Below are positions 48,268 to 59,418 of a stretch of DNA of 64,000 nt, one piece after another. The stretch is from Heliocidaris tuberculata (Eukaryota > Echinodermata > Echinoidea > Camarodonta > Echinometridae). The stretch is taken from NCBI GenBank assembly GCA_025618425.1, contig CM046844.1, forward strand, positions 2,420,165 through 2,484,164. The letters run 5' to 3'. Positions within the stretch are counted from its first letter, which is position 1. Each line of letters begins with the position of its first letter. The notes below the pieces were generated by a model. That model was not told the DNA's origin. It made no database searches and worked only from the letters and a program-made list of their open reading frames with translations. A program made the translations under genes and the position numbers.

Positions 48268-48333
48268 GTCCCTCCCTCCGTCCCCTCTCCTTGCCCAGCA
48301 ACATGTCCTAAACGTTGTCTCTGGCAGCTCGTT

Positions 48334-48476
48334 AGAGGAAGATGGCGGGCGTGCGCTCGCGCATGTGACTATGGGAAGGCGTCATACAGGGGTGGGGCGT
48401 GCGCGAATGTGACTTTTAGTTTCTCGGTGGTAGCGTAGTTTGGACCAAACTAGCAATAATAGGTAGATACATAAAT
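48334..48476 (-). repeat. DIRS right inverted terminal repeat
   Basis: Inverted counterpart of the left repeat, followed by a unique right extension of about 42 bp ending GGTATGATTTTACTGATTT at 48518. Confidence 0.92.
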
Positions 48477-48518
48477 CTATTTAGCAAATAACAAAATCAG
48501 GTATGATTTTACTGATTT

Positions 48519-49125
48519 CCATGGATGTTGGCCAAACAATTTTTTGCGTGAAAAATACTTTCGAAATAAGTTATCTCCATTCAAAGTTGGCTGTCTTGCC
48601 GAGAATGTTATGCTCCAGTCATGACGTGCCATTCCTACATGTAACACACAAATCATAACATCATGTACATGTACATGTAGGCAGCCTGATAAGCACATTA
48701 CACACTGCGCATGCGCAATCCCACAAAGGCAATAGCTTATCAGCGTATTGTTTATTAGCGCGCCGTGTAGTAAGTGAATATTCCTACTACAGAGTGATTT
48801 ATCGCAGATTGTTCCTTTCTTCGTAATAGCAGCAGAAGACCCGCAGAAGCGCGGCAGTAGCATCCGCGCCATAGAAGCAAGATGCAATGTTTTAGGTGGA
48901 TTATATTCACAAGCATTTTTGGCATTGAATGGTGGGTGATTCTTTTTCTGGTATTTTCTGAAAATTATTAATCCAAAACTATCAAAACCCTCCACGCCTA
49001 GTGACAGAACGGTACACTCCCTTATTTTCTGCAACATCTGCTGTTGATTATGTGCATTACATTTCTAATCATGATAGCTGGGCTAAACACTAATACAGGG
49101 GTCTAGAACAAATGGACACCCACAT
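48519..49125. other. Intergenic stretch after the DIRS element
   Basis: An open complement of 186 codons (48477-49037) crosses the DIRS border and has no recognised motif. An ACATGTACATGTACATGTAG microsatellite is at 48662. Confidence 0.45.
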
Positions 49126-49127
49126 TA

Positions 49128-49385
49128 TAGCTCCACCCACCCCCCCCCCCCCAAAAAAAAAATGAAAACAAAATTTTAGAAAGTTGAAGAGGGGCCCGGG
49201 CATACAGATTCAAAAATTTAAGTCTGGACCGGCCCCTTTTGAAAAAGGGTTACTGTAAACCCCCCCCCCCAAAAAAAAAAAAATGAAAACAAAATTTTAG
49301 AAAGTTGAAGAGGGGCCCGGGCATACAGATCCAAAAATTTAAGTCTAGACCGGCCCCTTTTAAAAAAAGGGTTACTGTAAAACCA
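49128..49385. repeat. Two-copy tandem duplication of about 122 bp
   Basis: Each copy has a C-run/A-run, then TGAAAACAAAATTTTAGAAA, GAGGGGCCCGGGCATACAG and GACCGGCCCCTTTT; the copies differ at a few positions only, implying recent origin. Confidence 0.88.
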
Positions 49386-49598
49386 GAAACTAATTTCACA
49401 ACATAAAACTTTTGTGAATCGTTAATGACAGCCAATTTTGCAGCAAGAAACTTTCATGAGTTGCAATGATTTTATGTTGTTTCAATTGTGATTTGATTAT
49501 TTTGCTGCATGAAACTTTTGTGAATCTCGACCACTCTCAAATTCGCGAAAGCTTCACGCTCGCCCAAATTTCTGGTTTTACAGTAGTGTGAAGCTCTA

Positions 49599-49734
49599 GG
49601 GAGCGTTTCATCAAGTGTTTTGTCAGTGATTTTTACCGACAACTGTTATAAGCTACTGAAATCCTTGCATCTCATTGGCTGAGAGCAAATTTGTCGGTAA
49701 AAATCACTGACAAAACGCTTGATGAAAAGCTCCC
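49599..49734. mobile_element. 136-bp fold-back MITE
   Basis: Arms GGGAGCGTTTCATCAAGTG then TTGTCAGTGATTTTTACCGA are inverted at the right end (TCGGTAAAAATCACTGACAA). The loop contains a CTCATTGGCTGAGAG block. Related decayed copy at 13040-13170. Confidence 0.88.
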
Positions 49735-50502
49735 CAGATCACCATTGTGAATATTTTTGTCCTTGAATCAGAAAAAAAAGCCTTCTTTTCAAGCTTAGTT
49801 GTTTGAATGAAAATAATGTTTTAGAATGAAGGTGCAAATTTCATGGAATATCTTGAGTAAAATGGTTACAGGAAGGAAAAAGATGCATGAATAACGCAGA
49901 TGATTCTACAATGTACATGTACATGTAGCAACGCTATCAGATGCATGTAAATTCAATTGCCTTATTTGAAATTCATGCCATTTACATTGGAATATGATAG
50001 GAATTTCCTTGTTGTACTGTTCTATTAATAATTCCACTTATCCTAAAATTACTATAACAATGAAGGTTCTCATGAAAATAGGGAACTCTAAAGTATGTTT
50101 ACCCTGAAGTAATATGTACATTGAATATGCTGTACTGTTTTCACACATGTAGAAAGTATTGTGCTTGAAAATTTGAAGGGTATCCTGACTCTGTAAACCT
50201 ATCTAAATGAAGACTTTACCTTTAATGCTTTCATTAATTTGTATTGATACAGGCTGACTTATTTTCTGTGAATTTCTATGCAATGTAGAAACTGAAATCA
50301 TGATTTGCTTGGAGAAAGATGTGAGAAGAAAAGAGGATGTAGTCATTATGTAGTCATTGGATAATGATACCAAACTACTCTGACTGGTAGAATGAATACT
50401 TAACTATAAGTTCAAGAGGAATGCAGTGAATTGAAAGAAATCAAAGATTTAACTGTTTGTCTACTTTCGATCCGTAAAGTATCCATCTAGAGCAAACTTT
50501 AA

Positions 50503-50871
50503 GATAAATTTGAGTTCTGGTCATATTGAATTGTGAAAGAAATTGTCTCAAAGCAATTGGGAAAGGTTGATTGTATAGTACATAAGAATTGGTGTATGCC
50601 GTAAGGTTTTGGAATCACCAAAATGACAAGATTTTGACTCAATCCTTCTGAGATTCACATGCACTGCACACAGAAATGTGTATATGGGACTACACACAAA
50701 TGTTCCGCCCAAACATTTCAGCCGTTTCTTGTCATATTTTGAATGTGAGGGCATGTGAAGAACAATCCTTTTCAGGGGACATATCTACTATGATAATCTT
50801 CCAAACTAACATAATAAGAATGAGAAAGCTCACAAATTATTTTTTACCTTTCCCAGAACTCAAGCTTCCCG
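50503..50871. mobile_element. TTAA-type MITE (TTTGAGTTCTGG ends), copy 1
   Basis: Starts GATAAATTTGAGTTCTGG and ends CCCAGAACTCAAGCTTCCCG, with TTAA at 50499-50502 and 50872-50875. Long internal match with copies at 58698 and 59724 (CTCAAAGCAATTGGGAAAGG). Confidence 0.82.
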
Positions 50872-51408
50872 TTAAGGTTCACCATTTTGCAGAGCTGAAA
50901 GCTTATGGCTTTTTTACCATTTTAAGCAACTGGGGCTGTACCATTTGACCTACATTATTTCATGATCTGTATTAAAACCTTACAGATTCTGTTGAAGATA
51001 GATTTTTATGGCTGTGGGGTTTTCATCTTGAGTATAAATTTCCTGTTCCATCACTTTGTGATGGAGAGTCACAAAAAACAATTAAGTGGGTTCTTATCTA
51101 AAGACGTTATAATTGTCAGTTATAGTTTCACAACTAAATCACATCAATTTATGTGATTCTGCAAAAGACAAGCATTCATGGGCATATCAGATAATTCATG
51201 TCATAGATAAAGAATTGAATTCAACCTCAAAAGGCAAAATGTAGTGATGAATATTCTGGGAGAGTTGAACAGATCCAGAAAGTTCAACTCAATGAATCTT
51301 AACGGTATAATGCAGGAGGAATCAACTGCTGAGAACCAGAAGGGCAATAAGTATATGAGTTATGTCCTTCTGGCTCTTATTAGACAAACTTATGATAATA
51401 GAGACCAG

Positions 51409-51553
51409 GGCCCTCTTGCATAAACTGTTGCGTTTAATCGCAACTCAAAAAATTAAACGCAAGTCCCAAATACGCGATCCTGATTGGTTGAAAATCAAGT
51501 TCAGTTTAATTTTTTGTGTTGCGTTTAGTCGCAACTTTTTATGCAAGAGGGTC
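51409..51553. mobile_element. 145-bp fold-back MITE (GGCCCTCTTGCATAAA ends)
   Basis: Left GGCCCTCTTGCATAAA and TTGCGTTTAATCGCAACT are inverted at the right as AGTCGCAACTTTTTATGCAA then GAGGGTC, with CAG on both sides. Harbinger-like. Confidence 0.78.
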
Positions 51554-51726
51554 CAGGGCCTGTATTCAATTCAGTACCTAAATATGAAATATTAGGATTT
51601 TACTATTAGGGATTTTAATATTAGGGTTTTCAGCTGAGATAAAATACTTTTTAAAGCAACTTCAGTATGCATTTGAATCTTTTGGTATTTTATGCTAAGT
51701 ATAAGAAAGCTCACTAGCAGACTTAA

Positions 51727-52132
51727 CCCCTTTCAGGACAGGAATTATTTAAGGGCTGAATTGATCACATTTTGTTCTTAAAATTGGCAACAATAATAAT
51801 TTTCTTTTAGTGCTACATGTGTACATGGTTCTATTAACGTGTAATGCCTTTGAAAACAATATACATGGTTAGGAATTTTGTTGAAAAGTTATTATTTTGA
51901 TAAAAAAAACAAGGATTTTGAACCTTTCATTGTGTTGCCAATTTGAGGATTTTAAAGCTTATTCTCGTTTTTAAAATTCCTGACGTGAAATGCAATATGG
52001 TCATGCAACAAAAATGGACATAGTGTGTACAGAAATTTTTGCTCTTTCTACTCATACATGTGGTATATTTTTTAGAGCTCTGAATCAAAAATTGAGGCAA
52101 ACCACAGAATGTGGTTAATTGTCTCGAAAGGG
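51727..52132 (+). mobile_element. piggyBac-like MITE family A, copy 6 (nested)
   Basis: TTAA at 51723-51726 and 52133-52136; ends CCCCTTTCAGGACA and TTGTCTCGAAAGGG. It used the TTAA in the host block AGCAGACTTAA. Confidence 0.9.
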
Positions 52133-52139
52133 TTAAGGC

Positions 52140-52374
52140 AATAGACCGCTTCGGTAATGTATGCAAATTTTATACATACCTTTCAAACAAAGGTTGTTCT
52201 TGACAACCTGAAAGCTTGCCGGACATAGCAAAAAGTAATGTATGCAGACTGGATTCCAAGCATTGAGGCTCATTTATAAATAGCAAGTTTAATGGATAGC
52301 TCGTCACTAGGTGCTCAGAGAAGAAGTGTGCATAGATTTGTATACATTACAGAACCGGTCTATTAAATACGTAC
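52140..52374. mobile_element. Nested fold-back MITE (AATAGACCG ends)
   Basis: Left AATAGACCGCTTCGGTAATG and right CATTACAGAACCGGTCTATT are inverted, with TATGCAAAT/ATTTGTATA continuing the arms. It starts 4 bp after the TTAA of copy 6. No clear duplication. Confidence 0.78.
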
Positions 52375-52480
52375 TTGATGGTTAGGTACATGTACATGTA
52401 TGTGAGTTTATATGCGAAGCTGTATATATATTCTGTGCACAAGCAAATTATTTAAGCCTGCATGTAATGCGATGCATTTA

Positions 52481-52755
52481 GGTAGCTAAGCGAAACGTCG
52501 TGACGCATAAAGAGGCAGGAAAGATGCATGTGACAAAATTATTCAAAGTAGAAATTTTATTCTGTAAAGGCAGAACAAAAATATTATAGTGTAGAATTAG
52601 TAGTTACCTCTTTGAACACTTTTGCACAAAACAATATGAAAAACTTTTATTCACATATGTCTGATTCTAATTTGAGAAGCACAGGCAAAACTAGCAAGTT
52701 TCCTCTTTGCGTCTTGCCTGTGTCTTTATGCGCCATTGTGTTTCGCTAAGCTACC
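52481..52755. mobile_element. Nested MITE (GGTAGCTAAGCGAAAC ends), TTA duplication
   Basis: Left GGTAGCTAAGCGAAACGTCG and right TGTGTTTCGCTAAGCTACC are inverted; both arms carry GCGCATAAAGA-like and GGCAGG/CCTGCC-like blocks. TTA is on both sides, matching the Harbinger TWA preference. Confidence 0.82.
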
Positions 52756-53887
52756 TTATTGCGCATTATTTTTGGACCAGTTGGCTTTGTGACGTCAGAA
52801 TGAATATTAGTAAGGATTCTGCCGTTCAGTCAGCTTACTAAATTAGCATACTTAGAAAATAATTCTGAGCAGATATTTGGGAAATAATAACGTGAGTGAA
52901 TGAGTGGCAAATTATGCTTGGATCTTATTCACAATCTTTTGACTATTGTATCTATTCTCTGAGTTCAAAGTTCACTTTCACTTGTTATATGAAGAACTGA
53001 AGTTTTTGTACGAATCAAAAGAATTCTAAGTAAAGGCATGGGGAATGAATACTGAAGCCATTTGTAATTTGTATATTGTGAGTGGCGGAAGTTGAACAGT
53101 ATTGAGGAATAGAATGTTTGGTTAGTTATACAAATGTGACTTGGCTGATACACCATAGTAACTCTATTAAAAAGTAATAGCAGTGCCACATCCGCTCAGA
53201 ATTATAAACAAATATGCCCTAATTGCCATAATACAGCAATGCACAATTAAGCAATCAAATAATCATTCTTCATTCATGTTGTCAATTTGTGGTTTTGATC
53301 ATCAGATAAATGTCATGATTCATAAATGAATAGCTTGTTAATTATCCATAAAGATGCCTAGCATAGAAGTAGTTATGCCTGTTAAGGTCATGTAAAGTTT
53401 TGGTAAGCCCTCAAAAACTGTTCGTCAGATTTCTTCAATTTTTGTTGATAAATAGCAAGATACTAGCAATATTAAAGACACTGTGAAGATTTCGCCTCCT
53501 AAAGTTTAATATTAAACAAATAAGAGGCAAAAACTAATTTATGTGCCGGGACAGGCACGTAAAATCCCAACAAAGGCAGCCTGTGCTATACACTGTAAAC
53601 ACACGTGTAAAACCAATGATGAGTAGCTACACACAGTGCACACACGCTGTCTCTATGTGAAGCCCCAAGATTGCTGTGCGGGGAGCCGTCGGGGTGGAAG
53701 GGTCCTAGCATAATGGCAGTGATCAAGCATTCCTTACAGATATTTACACTGAAATTCACCAGAAATCATAGATGGAATACCAAATGATCTCTTACAGATA
53801 TCTTTTGATACAAGGAGAACAACATGAGACTATATTTAACATGTTTCTTTCCAATTTCCTTTTTGCTACCAATACTGTACATGAGCT

Positions 53888-53968
53888 TTAACCCATTGCC
53901 AATGAGAACCGTGTGATCCCTGTATTTAGCCTATGGGAAGGAGAAAATTCAAGTAGTCAACGGGTTAA
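53888..53968. mobile_element. 81-bp TTAA-flanked micro-element, copy 2
   Basis: TTAACCCATTGCC and CAACGGGTTAA ends; the same 81-bp length and block order as 8721-8801. Confidence 0.65.
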
Positions 53969-54080
53969 ATATCTGTGAAATATATGTATTTGATTCATGC
54001 CTGAATGTAATCATAATGGTTACATGTAGATTTGTACATGTATACCTTGATTCTTGATCTCCGGGGGAGGGGGGGGGGGG

Positions 54081-54793
54081 GATGTCTCATTGAGGCCTGT
54101 ACAGCATCCGCGTCCATGAAAATGAGTAAAAAGTTTTTTTGTTTTTTTACCAGCAGATAGGTGACCCAGAGATCTCATTTAGGGTATCAAAAACAGGAGA
54201 ATAAAAAAAAAAAGGATATCAAATTCATTGATGAGAAAAGATCCTCGAAAAGGGTAGGAATTTTGACAGAACCATTCAGGAGCCGGTCAGGAGCAGCGCA
54301 TCTGAAATCTTCCTGTGGATATTTTTTCATGAATCCAAAGAAGTTCTTTCCTATTCTTTCAATGAAAACATCGTTCTGTAATATGTTCCAAAGTAAATAT
54401 TTGTCTTTAACTCTTCGTTTTTGGCCATAAAACGGCAAAGAAGAACCAATCCTCGAATAGGGTGTACTATGCAAAATCTAAAAAATCCCTTTTAAGGATA
54501 AAATTCAGAAATTTTTGGCGGACTACCCTGAATAGGGTATCAAAAACCTCTTGACTTAAATCCTCGTTTAGTGTGCTTTTCAGAAAGTCATGGACATGGA
54601 TGCCATACCGGCCCCAATGTGACATGTGTCAACTTTTCATTCCGCTATTGATTCTGCTGTCGTTTTGCCTTCCTTGGAAGTGCTTCGCATCGCATTGCTT
54701 TCACATTAAGAAAAAGACATTGCTATTTCAAGGAAGCGCGAAGTTCAGAGTGGAAGTATACGTCATCTGCACATTACATTGTTTTTTTGGCCT
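54081..54793. other. Intergenic stretch before the 255-bp array
   Basis: Contains AGGGTATCAAAAAC at 54181 and 54534 and a small ORF without motif. A G run is at 54064-54080. Confidence 0.4.
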
Positions 54794-55826
54794 TCATTCC
54801 GCTTCATTTGATGTGACTGTTCACATAAAAAAACAAAGCGTTATCAATTCCGCTTTTTACTAGATGGCACTTTCAAAACCACCCCTCTAGAGGGAATGAC
54901 GGAATGAAAAAAAAAGCGGTGCTTTGGAACGGTTTTCTCTCTTCTTTTTCTGAACAAGAAGAAAATGGTATGCTTTGGAACAGAAATTTGAGTGTAAAAA
55001 TGGGGGTCTTCTCCGCGGCACATACCCACCGCACACTATATACTGAGTGCACCCCCCTTCATTCGGTGTGACTGTTTACATAAAAAAACAAAGCGTTATC
55101 AATTTCGCTTTTTGCTAGATGGCACTTTCAAAACCACCTCTCTAGAGGGAATGACGGAATGAAAAAAAAGCGGTGCTTTGGAACGGTTTTCTCTCTTCTT
55201 TTTCTGAACAAGAAGAAAATGGTATGTTTTGGAACAGAAATTTGAGTGTAAAAATGGGGGCCTTCTCCGCGGCACATACCCACCGCACACTATATACTGA
55301 GTGCACCCCCCCTTCATTCGGTGTGACTGTTTACATAAAAAAACAAAGCTTTATCAATTTCGCTTTTTGCTAGATGGCACTTTCAAAACCACCTCTCTAG
55401 AGGGAATGACGGAATGAAAAAAAAGCGGTGCTTTGGAACGGTTTTCTCTCTTCTTTTTCTGAACAAGAAGAAAATGGTATGCTTTGGAACAGAAATTTGA
55501 GTGTAAAAATGGGGGCCTTCTCCGCGGCACATACCCACCGCACACTATATACTGAGTGCACCCCCCCTTCATTCGGTGTGACTGTTTACATAAAAAAACA
55601 AAGCGTTATCAATTTCACTTTTTGCTAGATGGCACTTTCAAAACCACCTCTCTAGAGGGAATGACGGAATGAAAAAAAAGCGGTGCTTTGGAACGGTTTT
55701 CTCTCTTCTTTTTCTCAACAAGAAAAAAATGGTATGCTTTGGAACAGAAATTTGAGTGTAAAAATGGGGGTCTTCTCTACGGCACATACCCACCGCACAC
55801 TATATACTGAGTGCACCCCCCCCCCC
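54794..55826. repeat. Four-copy 255-bp tandem repeat
   Basis: Units with GAACGGTTTTCTCTCTTC recur at exactly 255-bp spacing (compare 55173, 55428, 55683), more than 95% identical by eye. Each has CTCTAGAGGGAATGACGGAA, ATTTGAGTGTAAAAATGGGG and CTATATACTGAGTGCACC. The last unit ends in a 20-bp C run. Short ORFs repeat with the unit because 255 is divisible by 3; they are not genes. Confidence 0.93.
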
Positions 55827-55837
55827 CCCCCCCTCAC

Positions 55838-56015
55838 CCCGGTGAGGAATGACCACTTTTTCAAAATGTTACATGTAGATTAACACTTTAGAAATGCTGG
55901 ATGCATCACTATAAGGGCTGAATCCAGCATATGTCAAAATTGTTAATCTACTATTAAAAAGTGGTCACTCCTCGGCCCTTTTGAAAAGTGATTTAACACT
56001 TAAGTTTTTAGAGTG
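55838..56015. mobile_element. Fold-back MITE of the 40769 family, copy 2
   Basis: Shares GGAATGACCACTTTT, TTAACACTTTAG, AATCCAGCAT and GTGATTTAACACTTAAGTTT with 40769-40981. Its left end is cut by the C run of the 255-bp array. Confidence 0.75.
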
Positions 56016-56735
56016 TACAAGTACATTAGAAACTGAAAGAACAAAGAGGACATTACATTTATCTTAAGTTACATGTACATGTACATGTATATATGTATGA
56101 TTGATAATTACTTTGGGCTCTTGGCTTCTATTTTGTGATGAACATGGACAAAAGTGCAATGTATGTGTGTGTGTGTGTAGGAATGAATGGTGTTGGTAAA
56201 CACATTCATTTCATGAGCATGCACTGTATCCTACCTTCTAACAACACCCAATCAAATGAAATATATTTTTGTACTCCCATGACTTTTAAAAATTATTTGA
56301 TATTTATTTTGTTAGGGGGAGATGGAGGTGACTGGAACCTAACCTTAGATCTGTGGGGATGTTGGGTGATGAAGGAGAGCAAAATTATGATAAATAAACT
56401 TATTTATTTCATTAAATAGGGAAAAAAAATCTTGAAGAAGAGCTGAGATCAGTTGTAAGTACATGTGTATAGATGTACATCATGAGCAGAGGTACTCATG
56501 TTTTCCAAAATGTATGAGGTATTTGTATAGAATGAACCTGATTGGTAAATGGCTCTGCTTACTCTAAATCATGACTTTTGTCTGAAATCAGCCATGTCTG
56601 TTAATCAGACTGTAACAAGCCAATTTCAGTCACAACTTTGTGGATTTATTGTTACTATGGCTACTATTCAATTTCCCAAGGACAAGTTTCTTTGATGAAC
56701 AACTCATGTACCAAATGGATCATGGTCTGATTTAA

Positions 56736-58583
56736 AGGGAAATCCAGCCTTAATTTTTTTCTACTGATACAATGTATTACATGAAGCGTAACTTGCTGAT
56801 TAATTTGATACCAAATTTACCAGAATTGCACAGCAATGAAGAAAGTTATAGAATGATGACTCCCCAAACACATCTTTCACCCGTTGTCTGCTGCACATGC
56901 ATGGGGTCGCCATTTTCCATGTTTCCAGTGGATTTAGTCAAAGAATGACGTATCTGTGGACAATTCCTAGTAGTGCTGGTATCGACACGCCTGATGTCGC
57001 CACTATGGCGACAAAAGTACTGGTTTTGGACTTTGCCGACATGTCGACACGCATGCTCCGATGGCGACATAAAATGGGTCTTATATGATTACATGTACCT
57101 CGCCGTGGCGTCGTGCGCGCGTACGTGATTTGTTTCACATACGCATTAGCAGCGCGCGCGCGACACGATCGCTGCGTATCTAGCTGCGACCGGTATACAT
57201 TACGTACATGTACATGCCTAGATATGTGACACTAGCTGACTCGCACCGCATGACTTTCATTAATGCTTGATAAATTGGATCATACAAAACAAATTTTAGG
57301 GCAAAGAGTTGACAGTGTGCATCTTTGAGAAATGTAAGTGAGTATGACTGCGAGTGTGAGCCCGTGAGGACATAGTGCATGTATTCCATGTAAAGCTCTT
57401 GTGAATTTGTGTCGGGTAACTCTGGTTTAATAGTGTACGGTCACTACGGGAGCGACCCGAGTTTAGACTTGTTTGACTCATGTCCAGATGTCGACACATC
57501 GACATCGGCGTTAATTTTATTGCGACATGGCGACATAGATTTTCCATGCCGACACCAGCACTAATTCCTAGTCTAGATTCTATCTGATTTTTTTTTTATT
57601 TTCAAAATTTGGATTATTCCCCTATGCTGCTCTTTCTCTACACGCATATCCCACGCAGAGCACGACTCTTCACTACTACTAGGTATTAAAAAAAACAAAA
57701 CTTTGGACACTTTTGATTGTTAATAACTCAAAAATTATACCATGTACATCGTATCAGACTGAGGTTTTTACATTGTAAAGTTGAAGGATGTAAAATCGAT
57801 TGGGAGCTAGTTTCATCACATTTCTCTGCATACTTTTCTTAAAATATTGCTCTGAATATTTGATTAGATTTTTCACTTTATGAAAAATCAAGGCAGCAGA
57901 ATCTGTGTGTATCAGTAATTAATTCAGAACACAACAATGGCCATTGTGCGTTGCAGCTTTCCCCAACCTTTTGCGGTCCAGTGTCATTAATGATTCATGA
58001 CTCTGGGTTAAAAAGGTGTTCTGGAATTTCAACTGCAACACGCTATGGCAATTGTTGTGCTCTTAATCAATTTCTGATTTGTGGCCTTGCTTTTTCAAAA
58101 AGCGAAAAATCTAATTAAATATTCAGAGAAAGGCTTAAAGAAAAGTATTCAGAGAAACGTAATAAAACTTGCCCCTAATATTTTGTTTTATGGTCTCCGT
58201 ATCGTGCGATCCGAACAATAAGAGTTGATTTGCAATTCCACCTTCTGGGCGAAATTTTGGGGATCGCTTAGTGGAGAGTTGCGCCCTGTGTAGTGTATAT
58301 ATATAGAGAAAGAGCAGCGTAGGGGAATAAACCAAATAAAAAATAATAAAATAAAATACAAAAGGACACAATCTTGACTAGACAGTTGTCCACAGATACG
58401 TCATTCGTGGGAAATGGCAGCCCCATGTGCAGCAGACGACGGGCGAAAGCAGTGTTTGGTGGGATCTAAAACATTCTATAACTTTCTTCATAGTTGTCCA
58501 ATTCTGGTAAATTTGGTATCAAACTATCAGCAGGTTATGCTTCATATAATATCAATAGAAAAAAATTAAGGTTAGATTTCCCT
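56736..58583. mobile_element. 1.85-kb TTAA-flanked element with about 220-bp inverted arms
   Basis: Left AGGGAAATCCAGCCTTAATT and right TTAAGGTTAGATTTCCCT are inverted, with TTAA at 56732-56735 and 58584-58587. Arms run on through TTGATACCAAATTTACCAGA and GACGTATCTGTGGACAATT. A Mutator-like element is inserted near the inner edge of the left arm (56972-57562). The remaining core at 57573-58380 has no gene. Confidence 0.85.
56972..57562. mobile_element. Mutator-like nested element, 10-bp duplication
   Basis: Ends AGTGCTGGTATCGACA and GTCGGCATGG-type/CCGACACCAGCACT are inverted. AATTCCTAGT is duplicated at 56962-56971 and 57563-57572. Subterminal regions are dense in GTCGAC and GGCGACAT motifs, and the core has an alternating GCGCGCGCG stretch at 57151-57161. 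Confidence 0.85.
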
Positions 58584-58697
58584 TTAATACAAAGAAATGA
58601 CAATGCAATGTATGAGGAAATGAAGATATTTCTTCAGTCTCGGTATTGATATTGTTAATGTGACTGTACAGTGTATGCTGTACTGTTATTAACTTAA

Positions 58698-59080
58698 AGA
58701 TAAAGTTGAGTTCTGGTCATGAGATTGAATTGTGAAAGAAACTGTCTCAAAGCAATTGGGAAAGGTTGATTATATAGCACACAATTGGTGTATGCTGTAA
58801 TGTTTTGGAATCACCAAAATGATAAGAAATTGACTCAAACCCGTTGAGAATCATGTGCCCTGCACACAGAAATGTGTATATATGGGACTACATGTACACA
58901 CAAATGTTCGGCCTGAAGATTTCAGCGGTTTCTTGTCATATTTTAAATGTGAGAGCAATTGAAGAGCAATCCTTCTCAGGGTACATATCTAATATGATAG
59001 TCTTCCAAACTGACATAAAAATAATTAGAAAGCTCACAAAATATTTTTTTACCTTTCCCAGAACTCAAGCTTCTTTTTAC
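58698..59080. mobile_element. TTAA-type MITE (TTGAGTTCTGG ends), copy 2
   Basis: TTAA at 58694-58697, start AGATAAAGTTGAGTTCTGG, end CCCAGAACTCAAGCTTC with a decayed right TTAA. Matches 50503 and 59724. Confidence 0.8.
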
Positions 59081-59084
59081 ATGT

Positions 59085-59418
59085 GTAAGTGTACCAATCA
59101 CCTGAAAAATAATTTATCTACAACTAGAATGTATAAAATCAACCTCAAAACACTTTACCTGCCCTTCTATGGGTTAACGTATGAATAAATTAATCAAAAC
59201 ATAAAACCATAAAAATAGAACCCAACTCTAAATTTGGTTCCGCGTGGGCCCTCTTTCTGTACAGGTGCATCGACTAGTCTGCTGACAAGTCACTGTACTG
59301 TTTATTGGGAGTGTCTTTCAATTTGCAATATCTCTTTATAGAATCAACATGTGAAGCTCATATTTTGAACATAGTGTATCGACATAGATCTATATTTTTT
59401 GGCGATTAGTACACTTTC
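59085..59418. mobile_element. MITE (AGTGTACCAATCACC ends), copy 2
   Basis: Left AAGTGTACCAATCACCTGAA and right GGCGATTAGTACACTTTC. TTAA has decayed on both sides. Same block order as 19798-20168, including AATTTGGTTC and TGCAATATCTCTTTAT. Confidence 0.8.

Larger units (their letters stand above)
42361..48518 (+). mobile_element. DIRS1-like tyrosine-recombinase retrotransposon, complete structure
   Basis: A 6158-bp unit with TTT at both ends (42361-42363 and 48516-48518). It has inverted terminal repeats with unequal extensions and an internal complementary region equal to the reverse complement of the joined termini. Gag-like, reverse transcriptase/RNase H/methylase-like and tyrosine recombinase ORFs are in the usual order, with the recombinase overlapping the pol end. 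This is the DIRS1 architecture: a circular intermediate is integrated by the recombinase without target duplication. Frame breaks in each ORF suggest a nonautonomous copy. Confidence 0.95.
51557..52860. mobile_element. MITE with CGTATTCAATTC-type ends, copy 2, three nested insertions
   Basis: Starts GGGCCTGTATTCAATTCAGT and follows the block order of 22087-22803 (TTTGAATCTTTTGG, AGCAGACTTAA, CTGTGCACAAGCAAAT, TGACGTCA). It is interrupted at 51727-52132, 52140-52374 and 52481-52755. The right end has decayed. Confidence 0.7.

Noticed and set aside
54844..55883. Series of 61-72 codon ORFs on both strands
   Set aside because: They recur with the 255-bp tandem unit, are antisense images of each other, and have no domain.
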